Source: a virus. From it: 22,073 nucleotides of DNA. Positions 12,843-20,988 of the stretch are shown here, piece after piece. The notes beneath the pieces were generated by a model. The model saw nothing but the letters and a program-made list of their open reading frames with translations. It did not search any database and was not told the DNA's origin. The stretch is taken from IMG/VR virus record IMGVR_UViG_3300025942_000019, positions 1 to 22,073 of that record. One strand, 5' to 3'. Position 1 is the stretch's first letter; every line of letters starts with the position of its first letter. The translations under genes and the position numbers were made by a program.

Positions 12843-13982
12843 CTACCCGACGGCCAGGCTCACGAGCGGCATCGGCAGGTTGTTCGCGGCCGCCGTCTGC
12901 GCCGCGACGTCCGTGTACGCCGCCAGCGTGTTCGACGCCGGGAACGTGGTGCTGCCCGTCGCGGAGTGGAACTTGCGGTTGCGGTGCGACGCGCCTGGCG
13001 CGGTCACGCTGACGTTGCCCTGCACACCCGAGAACGACAGTGCACTCGCAGCGGTCAGCGGCGCGATGCCGAGCCACACGTAGTACCAGCCCGGCTCGAA
13101 CGTGGTGGCGGTGATCGTCGCGGCCTGCTCCGCGATCGCGTTGGCGCCACCCGCGAACGCGATCGCGCCACTCGTGATGACCACGCGGCCGGACACGTCC
13201 GCCATGCCGATGTTGTAGTTCGTCGCGGCCGGCGTCGCGCCCTGCGCGTACTTCCACCGGATGCGGGTCGCGCCGACGATGCGCCGCGCGAGGTACGCCA
13301 GGTACGCGCCCTGCATGTTGTCGTGCGTCGTCGGGGTCAGCGTCTGCGCGCCGACGACCAGCGACTCGGACGGCTGCAGGAACACCTCGTCACGCGCGGT
13401 GCCGGCGGTCGGCGGGCCGCTCACCGGCGACACCGCCGGGCCGAACACGCCACCGATCGGACGCCGGTCGCGGATGTTCGCGGTCGTGATCGACGTGACG
13501 CCGGCGCCGACCAGCACGTCTGCGAGCAGCACGTACCCCGTCGGCACCGCCTGCGCACCGGTCAGGTTGTCGAGCGTCGCGCCGCCGCTCGGGGTGCCGG
13601 CGAGCACCACCACCTGCGGCACGATCGAGTCGCTGGACGCGGGCGCTGTCAGGCACACCCGATCGACGCGCGGGTTGGTGCCGTCCGCCGTCCCGATCGT
13701 CGCGAGCAGCTGCGCGCCGTTGTACTGGTACCGGTAGATGCCGAGCGCCGCGTCACGCACCCACGCGTTCATCTCCGTCGCGGCGGCGCCGACCCCGACC
13801 TGCATGTTCGCGCCGGCCGGGTTCTGCTTCACCAGGTAGTCGGCGAGGCCGGCGACGCCGACCGCGACCGACTCCGCCGTGGCGTAACTGACGGCCCGCT
13901 GCTCCGCGGCCTTCAAGGCGGTCGAGTTGATCGGGGTCGTCTTCGTGGCGAAGTTCAGCCACGCCTTCGGGGTGTACGCCAC
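12843..13982 (-). CDS. Minor tail / upper baseplate protein
   Basis: A 379-aa protein starting with an actinophage-style opening, TPKAWLNFATKTTPINSTAL (4-23), then a helix (KAAEQRAVSYATAE). It has a conserved-looking segment NAWVRDAALGIYRYQYNG followed by NPRVDRVCLTA, of a type often seen in phage proteins at the tail tip. The C-terminal half is beta-rich (FEPGWYYVWLGIAPL, QGNVSVTAPG) and may be another jelly-roll. GTG 13982 follows AGGAGG at about six bases and lies nine bases from the upstream stop. The probable role is a baseplate component joining tube and fibres. No enzymatic motif seen. Confidence 0.72.
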   Translation of the reverse strand: MAYTPKAWLNFATKTTPINSTALKAAEQRAVSYATAESVAVGVAGLADYLVKQNPAGANMQVGVGAAATEMNAWVRDAALGIYRYQYNGAQLLATIGTADGTNPRVDRVCLTAPASSDSIVPQVVVLAGTPSGGATLDNLTGAQAVPTGYVLLADVLVGAGVTSITTANIRDRRPIGGVFGPAVSPVSGPPTAGTARDEVFLQPSESLVVGAQTLTPTTHDNMQGAYLAYLARRIVGATRIRWKYAQGATPAATNYNIGMADVSGRVVITSGAIAFAGGANAIAEQAATITATTFEPGWYYVWLGIAPLTAASALSFSGVQGNVSVTAPGASHRNRKFHSATGSTTFPASNTLAAYTDVAAQTAAANNLPMPLVSLAVG

Positions 13983-13991
13983 CGCCGCCTC

Positions 13992-15950
13992 CTACCGCTC
14001 TCGATGCTGAGTCTGGATCTGCACGGTCGCCGTATCGTCGCAGGAGCACACCGCGGCAGCGGCAACGCACACGTCGATCGAAGCGCCGGCGCACGTGTCG
14101 AGCCACGTGATCGTGTCGCCCGGCTGCATCATCAGCTTCGGCGCGCCGTCCAGCACCGAGCCGTCTGCGAGCGTCCACCGCAGCTCGCGGCGCGCGTTGT
14201 CGATCACGAACGTCTCACCCGCCCCGAGCGACAGCGTGAACACGAACGGGCACACGTCATCCGACCACTGCGTGGTGCCGTCCGCCGGGAACACGCAGTC
14301 GGACGGCCACAACCCGTCCGACGGGTACAGCCCCATGCTGGAGTACGCCACGCCGCCGTCGATGCCGCTGGTGCCGCCCGTGAACGTGATCACCGGCGCG
14401 TCGATCCCGATCCCCTGGTCGGCGACGGTCGTGCACACGCTGGTGCCCTGCGAGAACAGCCACGTCTCGAACGGCACGATGTTCGCGTCCGACGCGCCGG
14501 CGTTCAACGTCACCGGCCCGACGGCGTTCACGAGCGGCCCGTACAGGTACGGGTTGCCCGCCGTCAGCGTGAACGTGATCGGCACGACGTAGCAGCACTC
14601 CTCACCACCCGACAGGTCGGTGTCCATGTTCGTCAGCCCCACGTCGTACAACCGCCACCGGTTCGTGTTGAAGTCGCCGGCCGGGTCATCCCCGCACGTC
14701 GTGCGCACGTCCATGAACGACAGGTCGCAGCCGGCGCACAACGCGTCTGCGAGCGTCTCCGCCAGCCACCGCCGCGCGTACTCCATCCCTGAGCAGTTCG
14801 CCGCGATCAGCCAACCCTTCACCGTCACCGGCCTGGCGTCCAGCGTCTCCGGTCCCAGGATGCCGCCGATGCCGTCCGCCGCCGGCGACACGTCCCGCGA
14901 GCTCGTGGTGTCCAGCCCCTGGATCTCGTCGATGATCAGTCCGAGGTAGTCGAACCCCTCGGGCCGGTCGCCGTCCGCCCACGGAGCGTTATCGGTGGCC
15001 GGGTCGTGGAACTCGCCGTACAGGGCCGGGTACAGGTCATCGGCCGGGAACAACGTGTCGGACGGGAACAGGTCAGCCTGTGCGTTCTTCGTGCACGGCA
15101 CGTCGATCCCGATGCTGGTGATGACCAGCTCCGAGGTGGTCGGCAGCGGCCCCGTGACGCCACTCACGATCCCGACCTCCGTCGCGCCCGTGAACGACGC
15201 GAACTCGGTCTGACCGGTCGCGGTGAACCACGCGTTCCCGATCGTCGCCTGCGAGTACGTGTACGCGCCCGACCCGATCAGGGTGGTGTTCGGGTTGTCC
15301 GGGTCGCCCGAGTAGAGGCCGGCCGTCATCCCGGTCGGGCCGAACACCACCTCGAACACCCACTGCCCCGTCGCGCCGGCCACCGCCAAGCCGCCGAACA
15401 GGTTCGTGACGCCGGTGCCGAACGACGACACGCCGCCGTCGGGCCGGCGCTCGTGCGCCTGGATCTGCCAGATGTTGCCCGCGCTGACGGTGATGCACAT
15501 GCCCAGCCACCCGGCGTTCGCGGTGCCCGGGTTGATCACCTTCGCCGGCCCGAAGTTATGGCTCGGACTCATCGGTCCCTGCATGTCGATCATCAGCCGG
15601 ACGCGCTGCGTGACGAGGCCGTTGTTCGGCAGCAGCACACCGCCGACGCTCGGCAGGCCGCCCTGGAACCCGACGTACCCGGCCTCGAACCACTTCACCT
15701 CGTTGACGGTCGGCACCGCCCCCGTCAGCACGTTGCGCCACGACGCGATCGGGCTGGCGCCGAGCGTGTCGTCGGTCGCGCCGGCCGGACACGTCGAGAA
15801 CGGCCACGCCTCCAGCAGCAGGTCCGCGCACGGCGTGGACGAGATCGACTGGAACCACGGCCCTCCGAGGCCGCGCGACAGGTACGCCGCGGTGCGCGCG
15901 TTGTTCGCGACCTCGACACCGCCGACGCTCAGGAACCCGGGACTGGTCAC
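13992..15950 (-). CDS. Dit-like large minor tail protein with inserted lectin-like region
   Basis: A 652-aa protein directly after the tape measure gene, where distal tail proteins sit. The N-terminus (FLSVGGVEVANNARTAAYL) and the centre (EGFDYLGLIIDEIQGLD, ARPVTVKGWLIAANC, EYARRWLAETLADALC) look like a split Dit domain. Residues about 80-285 are a beta-rich insertion with a pattern suggestive of a concanavalin/laminin-G-type sugar-binding domain (GNIWQIQAHERR, GQWVFEVVFGPTGMTAGLY). Short aromatic-Pro-Ser/Ala-Asp repeats occur twice, at about 292-311 and 539-557. It contains many Cys. GTG 15950 overlaps the tape measure stop as GTGA. Host surface binding by the insert is inference. Confidence 0.75.
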   Translation of the reverse strand: MTSPGFLSVGGVEVANNARTAAYLSRGLGGPWFQSISSTPCADLLLEAWPFSTCPAGATDDTLGASPIASWRNVLTGAVPTVNEVKWFEAGYVGFQGGLPSVGGVLLPNNGLVTQRVRLMIDMQGPMSPSHNFGPAKVINPGTANAGWLGMCITVSAGNIWQIQAHERRPDGGVSSFGTGVTNLFGGLAVAGATGQWVFEVVFGPTGMTAGLYSGDPDNPNTTLIGSGAYTYSQATIGNAWFTATGQTEFASFTGATEVGIVSGVTGPLPTTSELVITSIGIDVPCTKNAQADLFPSDTLFPADDLYPALYGEFHDPATDNAPWADGDRPEGFDYLGLIIDEIQGLDTTSSRDVSPAADGIGGILGPETLDARPVTVKGWLIAANCSGMEYARRWLAETLADALCAGCDLSFMDVRTTCGDDPAGDFNTNRWRLYDVGLTNMDTDLSGGEECCYVVPITFTLTAGNPYLYGPLVNAVGPVTLNAGASDANIVPFETWLFSQGTSVCTTVADQGIGIDAPVITFTGGTSGIDGGVAYSSMGLYPSDGLWPSDCVFPADGTTQWSDDVCPFVFTLSLGAGETFVIDNARRELRWTLADGSVLDGAPKLMMQPGDTITWLDTCAGASIDVCVAAAAVCSCDDTATVQIQTQHRER

Positions 15951-18900
15951 CGCTCAGCCCCCGCCGCGATCTCACTGAGCGCCGCCAGGAACGCGTCCGT
16001 GTTGCCCGCGTTCGCGAGGTTGATCTGCCCCACCGAGACACCTCCTGCGAGCCGCAGGATGCGCGTCAGCGTCGCGATCATCCGCCGGTCGCGTTCGATC
16101 GCTGCCTTCTCCCGCGCGTCGTCCGACTTCGTCTTCGTCTTGCGCGCGTCGCGCAGGTCGCGCTGGTCTTGCTTCAGGTTCCCCCGCGCGTCGCGCAGCT
16201 GCTCCCGGATCACCGACAACGGGTCGGTCACGTCCTGGTGGAACCCGGCACCGCCGGCCGACCCGCCCTTCATGCCGATCACCGCGGCGATTGCGAGCAC
16301 CTGCTTGTTGACGTCCTGGAGCTGTTCCTTGAACTGCTGCGCGAACGCGAACCCGAGCATCGACCCGACCGACCCGAGCGTGATCTTGTTCTGCGCGAGG
16401 ATCTGGTTCATCGCGTCGTTGAACTGCTTCCCGGTGATCTTGCCGAGGTTGAACATCGTGGTCAGGTCGGCGATGTTCTTCGCGATCATCTCCTTGCGCG
16501 CGTCGCCCTCCGCGCTGATCGCGTCGATCTGATCCTGCAGCTTCTGCTGCCGCTGCTGCTCGTCGAACGCCGCCAGCTGCGCCTGCGCGTCCTTCACCCG
16601 CTGCACGTACGCCTCGGGCGTCTCGTCCGCGCTCATCGCAGACGTGGCCGCGGTCACCAGGTCGGCGCGCTGCTTCGCGATGTCCGCCGCGTTCGACCGG
16701 GCCTGCGCCGCGTTCAGCTGCGACTGCAGCGGCTTGATCTTGGCCGCCACCTGCGCGTCGATGATCTGCCCGATGGTGTCTCCGAGGCCGCCGGCGAGCG
16801 AGTTCATGTTCGCCTTCGCGTCGGCCAGCGCGGACTTCCCGGCACTGGTCAGCGCGGCCTTGATCGCGGGGACGCCCTTCACGATCCCGAGCGCGATGCC
16901 CTGCGCGATCGGCAGGCCCACCTCGTCCGCGAACAGCCGCGACGGGGAGCCGGACTTGATCAGACTGCGAGCGTGCGACAGGGCACTCGTGACCAGGCCG
17001 CTGAGCGCGCTGGCGATGGTGCCCGGCAGCGACCGGATGCCGGACGCGATGCCCTGCACGATCTCCACGCCGACGCTCTTGGCCCACTCGAACGCGGACG
17101 ACGCGGCGTTCGCGATCGCGTTCTTCACGCCGTTGAACGCGTTCACGACTGCGCTGAACAGCGTCGAGAGGCCGCTACTGACGCCGCTGATGACCCGCGA
17201 CGCGAGCGTGTGCGCCGCGCCGACCGCCGCCGAGATCGCTCCGATGATGCCGAGCCGCACCGCGGCCGACACCGCCGCGCGCACCTTCCCCGAGCCGGTG
17301 GACACCAGCCCGATCACACCCTCGATGATGCCGCTGCCGAGGAACCGCGCCGCGCCGATCACCGCACCGCCGAGCTTCAGGAGGCCCGACACCAGCAGCC
17401 GGCCGACGCGACCACCGAACGTCTCCAACGGCCCCAGGATCGCGACCAGCGCCCGCGCGCCGGCGTCACTCATTAGCGGCGCGATGCGAGCACCGAGGCT
17501 CGCGAACGGCTTCAGGAACAACTCGCCGATCTTCAGCAGCTTCCCGGCCGGGAACACCGCGATCGCGACGCCGATCGCGAGTTGCCAGTGCGCCGCCCAA
17601 AAACCGGGGTCGGTCAGCGTCGTCACCATGTTCGCGAGGATCAGCGCGCCGGTGTTCGCGAAGTCGCCGGCGTGCGCCGCGACCGCCGCGTTCATCTGCG
17701 CGATGATCGGGCCGAGCACGTCCTCGCCGGCGGTCAGCGCAGTCTTGATGCCGTCCGTGATCTTCGTGCCGACGCTGCCCCAGTCCACCCCGTTGAACGC
17801 GTCCATCAGCTGCTGCGTGAGGCTGGCCGAGTCCACCATCCCGATCGCGTTGTTGAACCGGCCACCGCCGACGCTCGAGGTGCCGTTCAACGCCTCGTCG
17901 ATGGCGCCCGTGATGGCGTCCTTGATCGACCCGGCCGCGCTCGTGATCTGATCCAGCACGAACTCGGCCTTCAGCTTCAGCGTCGGCTTCGCGGCCAGCT
18001 CCGACACCTTGTCGGTCAGGTCGGAGAAGACACCGATGCCGTCACTGATCACCGGCAGCACCTGCGTGCCGAGCGTGATCGCGGACGCCTGCAGCTTCCC
18101 GATCGCCTTGTCCCACTGGGCGCTGATCGACTTCGCCTGCTCCTGCGCGGCCTTCGAGGTCGCGCCCTGGCTCTTGGCGAGCGCCACCAGGTCAGCGTTC
18201 GCGGACTTCGAGTTCTTCCCGGTCAGCGCCAGCGCACCACCCAGCGCCCGCACGTCCGGGAACAGCTTGCCCATCTCCGTGAGGTTGCCGTGCGTCGCCT
18301 TCTGCAGCAGGTCGAGCGACCCCTGCAGTCCCTTCGACTTGATCATCGCGGCGCCGGACTCGAACCCCTGATCCTTGATCGCCTTGGCCAGATCCTTCGA
18401 CGGCGAGATGAACTGGGTCATCACCGCCTTGATCCGGGTCATCGTCTCCGCGCCGGAGATGCCTTCCTTCGTGAGCGTCGCGATGCTGGCGCCGACGTCC
18501 TGGATCGACACTCCGAGCGTGGACGCGAACGGCAGCACGTCGCCGATGTTCTGCGCCAGCGTCTGGAAGTCGATCACGCCCACGTTGACGGTCTGGAACA
18601 ACGCGTCCGACACCTCGCCGGCGTCCGACGCGCTCTTGTGGTACGCGTTCAGCACCGCCGTGACCGCGCCGGTCGCGGTGGCCGTGTCCGTCAGTCCCGC
18701 CTTCGCGGCCTTGGCGCCGGCGGTCAGGATCTTCATCGCGTCCTTCGCCTTGAACCCTGACGACACCACGTCGTACAACCCGTCCGCGAGCGTCTTCGGC
18801 GCCACCCCCGCGGTGCGGCCCAGGTCGAGTACCTGCTTCTCCAGCGCCTTGAACGACTCCTCGTTCAGCTGCGCGATCGAGTTGACGTTGCGCATCGACT

Positions 18901-19105
18901 TGTCGAAGCCGATCGCCAGGGTGGTGGCTGCTGCCAGCCCGCCGGCGGCGGCCGCGACGGCACCGCCGATGCCGACCGCCATCGCCTTCCCGATCTTCCC
19001 GCCGACGCTCTTGCCGACCCCGGCGGTAGACCGCTCGATGCTGGACTGGAACCCCGTCGTGTTCGGAACGATCCGAACGAACGCTCGGGCGATCTCACCC
19101 GCCAC
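15947..19105 (-). CDS. Tape measure protein
   Basis: A 1052-aa protein, the longest in the window. It sets tail length and is ejected ahead of the DNA. After MAGEIARAFVRIVPNTTGF comes a Gly/Ala-rich hydrophobic stretch (about 35-66), then the conserved tape-measure core at about 70-290 (DKSMRNVNSIAQ, LGRTAGVAPKTLADGLYDVV, ASTLGVSIQDVGASIATL, EGISGAETMTRIKAVMTQF). Hydrophobic segments follow around 500-560 and 620-720 (GFWAAHWQLAIGVAIAVF). The C-terminal third is coiled-coil (QAQLAAFDEQQRQQKLQDQ). No peptidase or transglycosylase motif was recognised. Using about 1.5 angstrom per residue gives a tail near 160 nm. GTG 19105 overlaps the chaperone frame by 11 bases. Confidence 0.93.
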   Translation of the reverse strand: MAGEIARAFVRIVPNTTGFQSSIERSTAGVGKSVGGKIGKAMAVGIGGAVAAAAGGLAAATTLAIGFDKSMRNVNSIAQLNEESFKALEKQVLDLGRTAGVAPKTLADGLYDVVSSGFKAKDAMKILTAGAKAAKAGLTDTATATGAVTAVLNAYHKSASDAGEVSDALFQTVNVGVIDFQTLAQNIGDVLPFASTLGVSIQDVGASIATLTKEGISGAETMTRIKAVMTQFISPSKDLAKAIKDQGFESGAAMIKSKGLQGSLDLLQKATHGNLTEMGKLFPDVRALGGALALTGKNSKSANADLVALAKSQGATSKAAQEQAKSISAQWDKAIGKLQASAITLGTQVLPVISDGIGVFSDLTDKVSELAAKPTLKLKAEFVLDQITSAAGSIKDAITGAIDEALNGTSSVGGGRFNNAIGMVDSASLTQQLMDAFNGVDWGSVGTKITDGIKTALTAGEDVLGPIIAQMNAAVAAHAGDFANTGALILANMVTTLTDPGFWAAHWQLAIGVAIAVFPAGKLLKIGELFLKPFASLGARIAPLMSDAGARALVAILGPLETFGGRVGRLLVSGLLKLGGAVIGAARFLGSGIIEGVIGLVSTGSGKVRAAVSAAVRLGIIGAISAAVGAAHTLASRVISGVSSGLSTLFSAVVNAFNGVKNAIANAASSAFEWAKSVGVEIVQGIASGIRSLPGTIASALSGLVTSALSHARSLIKSGSPSRLFADEVGLPIAQGIALGIVKGVPAIKAALTSAGKSALADAKANMNSLAGGLGDTIGQIIDAQVAAKIKPLQSQLNAAQARSNAADIAKQRADLVTAATSAMSADETPEAYVQRVKDAQAQLAAFDEQQRQQKLQDQIDAISAEGDARKEMIAKNIADLTTMFNLGKITGKQFNDAMNQILAQNKITLGSVGSMLGFAFAQQFKEQLQDVNKQVLAIAAVIGMKGGSAGGAGFHQDVTDPLSVIREQLRDARGNLKQDQRDLRDARKTKTKSDDAREKAAIERDRRMIATLTRILRLAGGVSVGQINLANAGNTDAFLAALSEIAAGAER

Positions 19106-19505
19106 CGGAGAACTCCGACTCGCGCCCCATCAGCCCCATCAGGGAGAGCATAGTCGGGTCGTTCACGGGCGGCACGAGCGCGTTGCCGACGGACGCCGCC
19201 GGCGACACCTCTCCACCCGGCGCGACGGACGGCCGCTCGAAGTGTGGCGCCGGCGGTGCAGCCGTCTCACTGACCGCCCTGCCTTCCAGGATCGCGTCGA
19301 TCGTCTCGACGCCCTCCAGGTCGTGCCCGCGGATCAGGTAGGCGTAGGCTGCGCGGAGAAGTCGTCCGAGGGGGAGATCGGCAGGATCGACGCCACGGAG
19401 GGCGCAGTACCCGTCGAAGGCGCGCCAGGTGCGAGGCTCGCTGAGCCATCGCCAGAGGGCGACGGCTCCGACGTAGGGACCGTGGTCTCCTCCTCGATCA
19501 GCCAC
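19095..19505 (-). CDS. Tail assembly chaperone, downstream frame (GT-type, reached by -1 frameshift)
   Basis: A 136-codon frame in the -1 register relative to the upstream chaperone gene, overlapping it over 19334-19505. It looks like real protein: RWLSEPRTWRAFDGYCALRG, ADLPLGRLLRAAYAYLIRG, then a variable Pro/Ala-rich linker and TMLSLMGLMGRESEFSG. The YCALRG...PL..LL..AYA pattern is characteristic of the second half of actinophage chaperone pairs, which is made as an extension of the first protein by programmed frameshifting. The frame is open upstream to just past a TGA at about 19525, so a slip anywhere between there and 19334 works. GTG 19505 would be the only independent start. It acts with the tape measure during tail assembly. 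Confidence 0.75.
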   Translation of the reverse strand: MADRGGDHGPYVGAVALWRWLSEPRTWRAFDGYCALRGVDPADLPLGRLLRAAYAYLIRGHDLEGVETIDAILEGRAVSETAAPPAPHFERPSVAPGGEVSPAASVGNALVPPVNDPTMLSLMGLMGRESEFSGGG

Positions 19506-19798
19506 TGGATCACCGCCATCACGTCAGCCAGCGTGAGCGGGTCTTCGTCCGCGCCGCGCGCTCGCAGCTGTCCCCACTGCCCCGCGCCGGGCGGCTCGAC
19601 CAACTCGCCGATCAACCCGTCCACGATCCGCAGCACCTCGCCGGCCGCCACCCCACCACCACTGAGCGGGTCGAGCACCGTCATCACGTCCGCCGGCACG
19701 TTCACGCGCCGCACGAACGACTGCCCACCGATCACGAACGTGCGGTCTGCCGCGGGCCGCGACCCGCGCAGCTTCCGTGCCGTGTCGAAGTTCTTCAT
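19334..19798 (-). CDS. Tail assembly chaperone, upstream frame (G-type)
   Basis: A 154-aa protein. Residues 1-100 form the folded part (MKNFDTARKLRG, DRTFVIGGQSFVRRVNVPAD, VLRIVDGLIGEL, DPLTLADVMAVIQWLIEEE). From about residue 105 the frame becomes low-complexity Ser/Pro/Thr, as expected where the -1 frame takes over as the conserved coding frame. ATG 19798 follows GGGGAG at six bases. Position directly before the tape measure, plus the overlapping -1 frame, identifies it as the G-type chaperone that coats the tape measure during assembly. No canonical XXXYYYZ slippery heptamer was found; a five-C run (19374-19370) is a weak candidate. Confidence 0.8.
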   Translation of the reverse strand: MKNFDTARKLRGSRPAADRTFVIGGQSFVRRVNVPADVMTVLDPLSGGGVAAGEVLRIVDGLIGELVEPPGAGQWGQLRARGADEDPLTLADVMAVIQWLIEEETTVPTSEPSPSGDGSASLAPGAPSTGTAPSVASILPISPSDDFSAQPTPT

Positions 19799-19809
19799 GG
19801 CCTGCTCCC

Positions 19810-20139
19810 CTACACCCCCGCCGCGAGGGCCGGCACCAGGTACGGCTGCGCGCGCATGTACCTCGTCCCAAGCTCCACGAACGGGGCGTACTCGACGTTG
19901 GTCCCGACTTTCGCGGACAGGTCGCCGCCCTCCCGCACCACCTCCCAGGTGATGCTGGACCGCAACCTGCCGCCGATGTAGCCAGGCTTATGGGTGGACT
20001 CCGGGGTGCCGACCGGGCACCGCGTCACCGCGGCGCTGTGCACTCGGAGCGCGCGGCGCATCAGGTCGCGACCCGTGGCGCCCTGCTCGGACTCCAGCAG
20101 CACGTACAACTCGCCCGGGTTCCAGATGATGCCGTCCAC
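19810..20139 (-). CDS. HK97 gp10-like head-tail connector protein
   Basis: A 109-aa protein with the HK97-gp10 signature: a helical N-terminus (IIWNPGELYVLLESEQGATG), then CPVGTPESTHKPGYIGGRLR and SSITWEV, VGTNVEYAPFVELGTR and YMRAQPYLVPAL. It would contribute to head-tail joining or tail completion. GTG 20139 is used; a Shine-Dalgarno is not obvious. Upstream lies the inserted cassette D, which separates it from the preceding late gene. On the minus strand the gap also holds two TGAAGCGT copies (20189-20173), recalling the upstream block of the promoter cassettes, so this gene may have gained its own promoter. Confidence 0.8.
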   Translation of the reverse strand: MDGIIWNPGELYVLLESEQGATGRDLMRRALRVHSAAVTRCPVGTPESTHKPGYIGGRLRSSITWEVVREGGDLSAKVGTNVEYAPFVELGTRYMRAQPYLVPALAAGV

Positions 20140-20177
20140 TCGGGGCGACAGCGTACAGGCCGCTCGCCCGGACGCTT

Positions 20178-20236
20178 CATCAACGCTTCACGTTCCAGGC
20201 CGAGACACGGCGAGCGTGCAGCGTGAACATGGGTAC
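20178..20236 (+). promoter_or_regulatory. Promoter cassette copy D
   Basis: This is the most diverged copy. The upstream block is shorter and altered (CATCAACGCTTCACGTTCC, 20178-20196), but the core is kept: GAGACA (20202-20207), a 17-base spacer, GAACAT (20225-20230), GGGTAC, then ATG 20237. The core spacings equal those of copies A and C even though eight bases are missing upstream, which suggests that the core geometry is under selection. Confidence 0.65.
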
Positions 20237-20470
20237 ATGGGAACCACCGCGAACACCACCGCCCCCCGTTACGCCCAGTACGTCGGCCGCACCCGCACCC
20301 ACGCGAAGACCCGCTACCTGCGCCTGCACTACTACGACGTCGTGCGGATCGTGAAGCTCAACGAGAAGACCGCCATCGTCCGGCCGCTGGAGAACATCCT
20401 GCACGAGCCGACCAGCGAGTTCAGCCACGTGTTCACCGTCAAGCTCGACGACCTCCGAGACGCCCGCTAG
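20237..20470 (+). CDS. Small phage protein of unknown function, MGTT start, inserted against the late operon
   Basis: A 77-aa basic protein beginning MGTTANTTAPRYAQ. The rest is rich in Arg, Tyr, Lys and Val (GRTRTHAKTRYLRLHYYDVV, RIVKLNEKTAIVRPL), suggesting a small beta-barrel that might bind nucleic acid; no family recognised. It is the only plus-strand gene within the late region, and its stop overlaps the stop of the minus-strand gene inside a hairpin (20461-20480). Promoter cassette D lies directly upstream. An earlier ATG at 20229 is out of frame; upstream in-frame extension lies in the opposite-strand gene. Confidence 0.75.
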   Translation: MGTTANTTAPRYAQYVGRTRTHAKTRYLRLHYYDVVRIVKLNEKTAIVRPLENILHEPTSEFSHVFTVKLDDLRDAR

Positions 20471-20480
20471 ACGGCGGGCG
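20461..20480. terminator. Bidirectional hairpin containing both convergent stop codons
   Basis: CGCCCGC (20461-20467) pairs with GCGGGCG (20474-20480) around a six-base loop. The plus-strand TAG (20468-20470) and minus-strand TAG (20469-20467) overlap in it. It is suited to end the plus-strand cassette transcript, but the late operon must read through it or restart beyond it. Confidence 0.6.
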
Positions 20481-20988
20481 TGTAGCCGTCCACCTCGACC
20501 AGCACCGGCAGTTGCCACCCGGCACAGCCGCCCTGCGTCGGCATCGGCGTCATCGGTCCCGTCTCCACGCTGCGGCACCACCGGCCGGCGAACAACCGGT
20601 CGGTGCGGATCAGCGTCCGCACGCCGTTCCACATCGCCCACCCATCCAGGTAGATCGTGCGCGCAGCGGCGTCCAGCTTCTGGCCGTCCGGCACGCGCAG
20701 CGTCACGCCGCCCTCGACGATCGGGTAGCACCGCATCGTCGTCACCACGAACGTCGCCATCGGCACCGCCGGCCGTCCCTGCGGCAGCCCCTGGTTCCCC
20801 GCCTCGCGCATCGCGACCTGTGCGTGCAGCTGCACGTGCACCGTCATCTGGTCGCAGCAGTCGATCGCCGGCGGTCCGGCACTCACGTACCGGACCGCCG
20901 GCGCAGCCCCCCCGCCAGCTTCGATCGCCGTCGCAGCGGCGTCCAGCAGCTGCGAGGCAGCGTCGTACAGGTCAGAGGCTGCCGCCAC
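20467..20988 (-). CDS. Putative tail terminator / neck protein
   Basis: A 173-aa protein. An N-terminal helix (SDLYDAASQLLDAAATAIEA) is followed by RYVSAGPPAIDCCDQMTVHV, a motif I associate with actinophage neck or tail-terminator proteins. An alpha/beta core follows (ATFVVTTMRCYPIVEGG, LDGWAMWNGVRTLIRTDRLF), ending with GWQLPVLVEVDGYTPAV. GTG 20988 follows immediately after the upstream TAG, with GGCGGAG nearby. In most phages this protein would be followed by the gp10-like and major tail proteins; here cassette D follows. The role is inferred from position and motif. Confidence 0.68.
   Translation of the reverse strand: MAAASDLYDAASQLLDAAATAIEAGGGAAPAVRYVSAGPPAIDCCDQMTVHVQLHAQVAMREAGNQGLPQGRPAVPMATFVVTTMRCYPIVEGGVTLRVPDGQKLDAAARTIYLDGWAMWNGVRTLIRTDRLFAGRWCRSVETGPMTPMPTQGGCAGWQLPVLVEVDGYTPAV

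Noticed and set aside
19370-19374. Five-C run as the frameshift site of the chaperone genes
   Set aside because: It allows one tRNA to re-pair but is not a full heptamer, and it lies downstream of where the -1 frame already looks like conserved protein. Kept only as a weak candidate.
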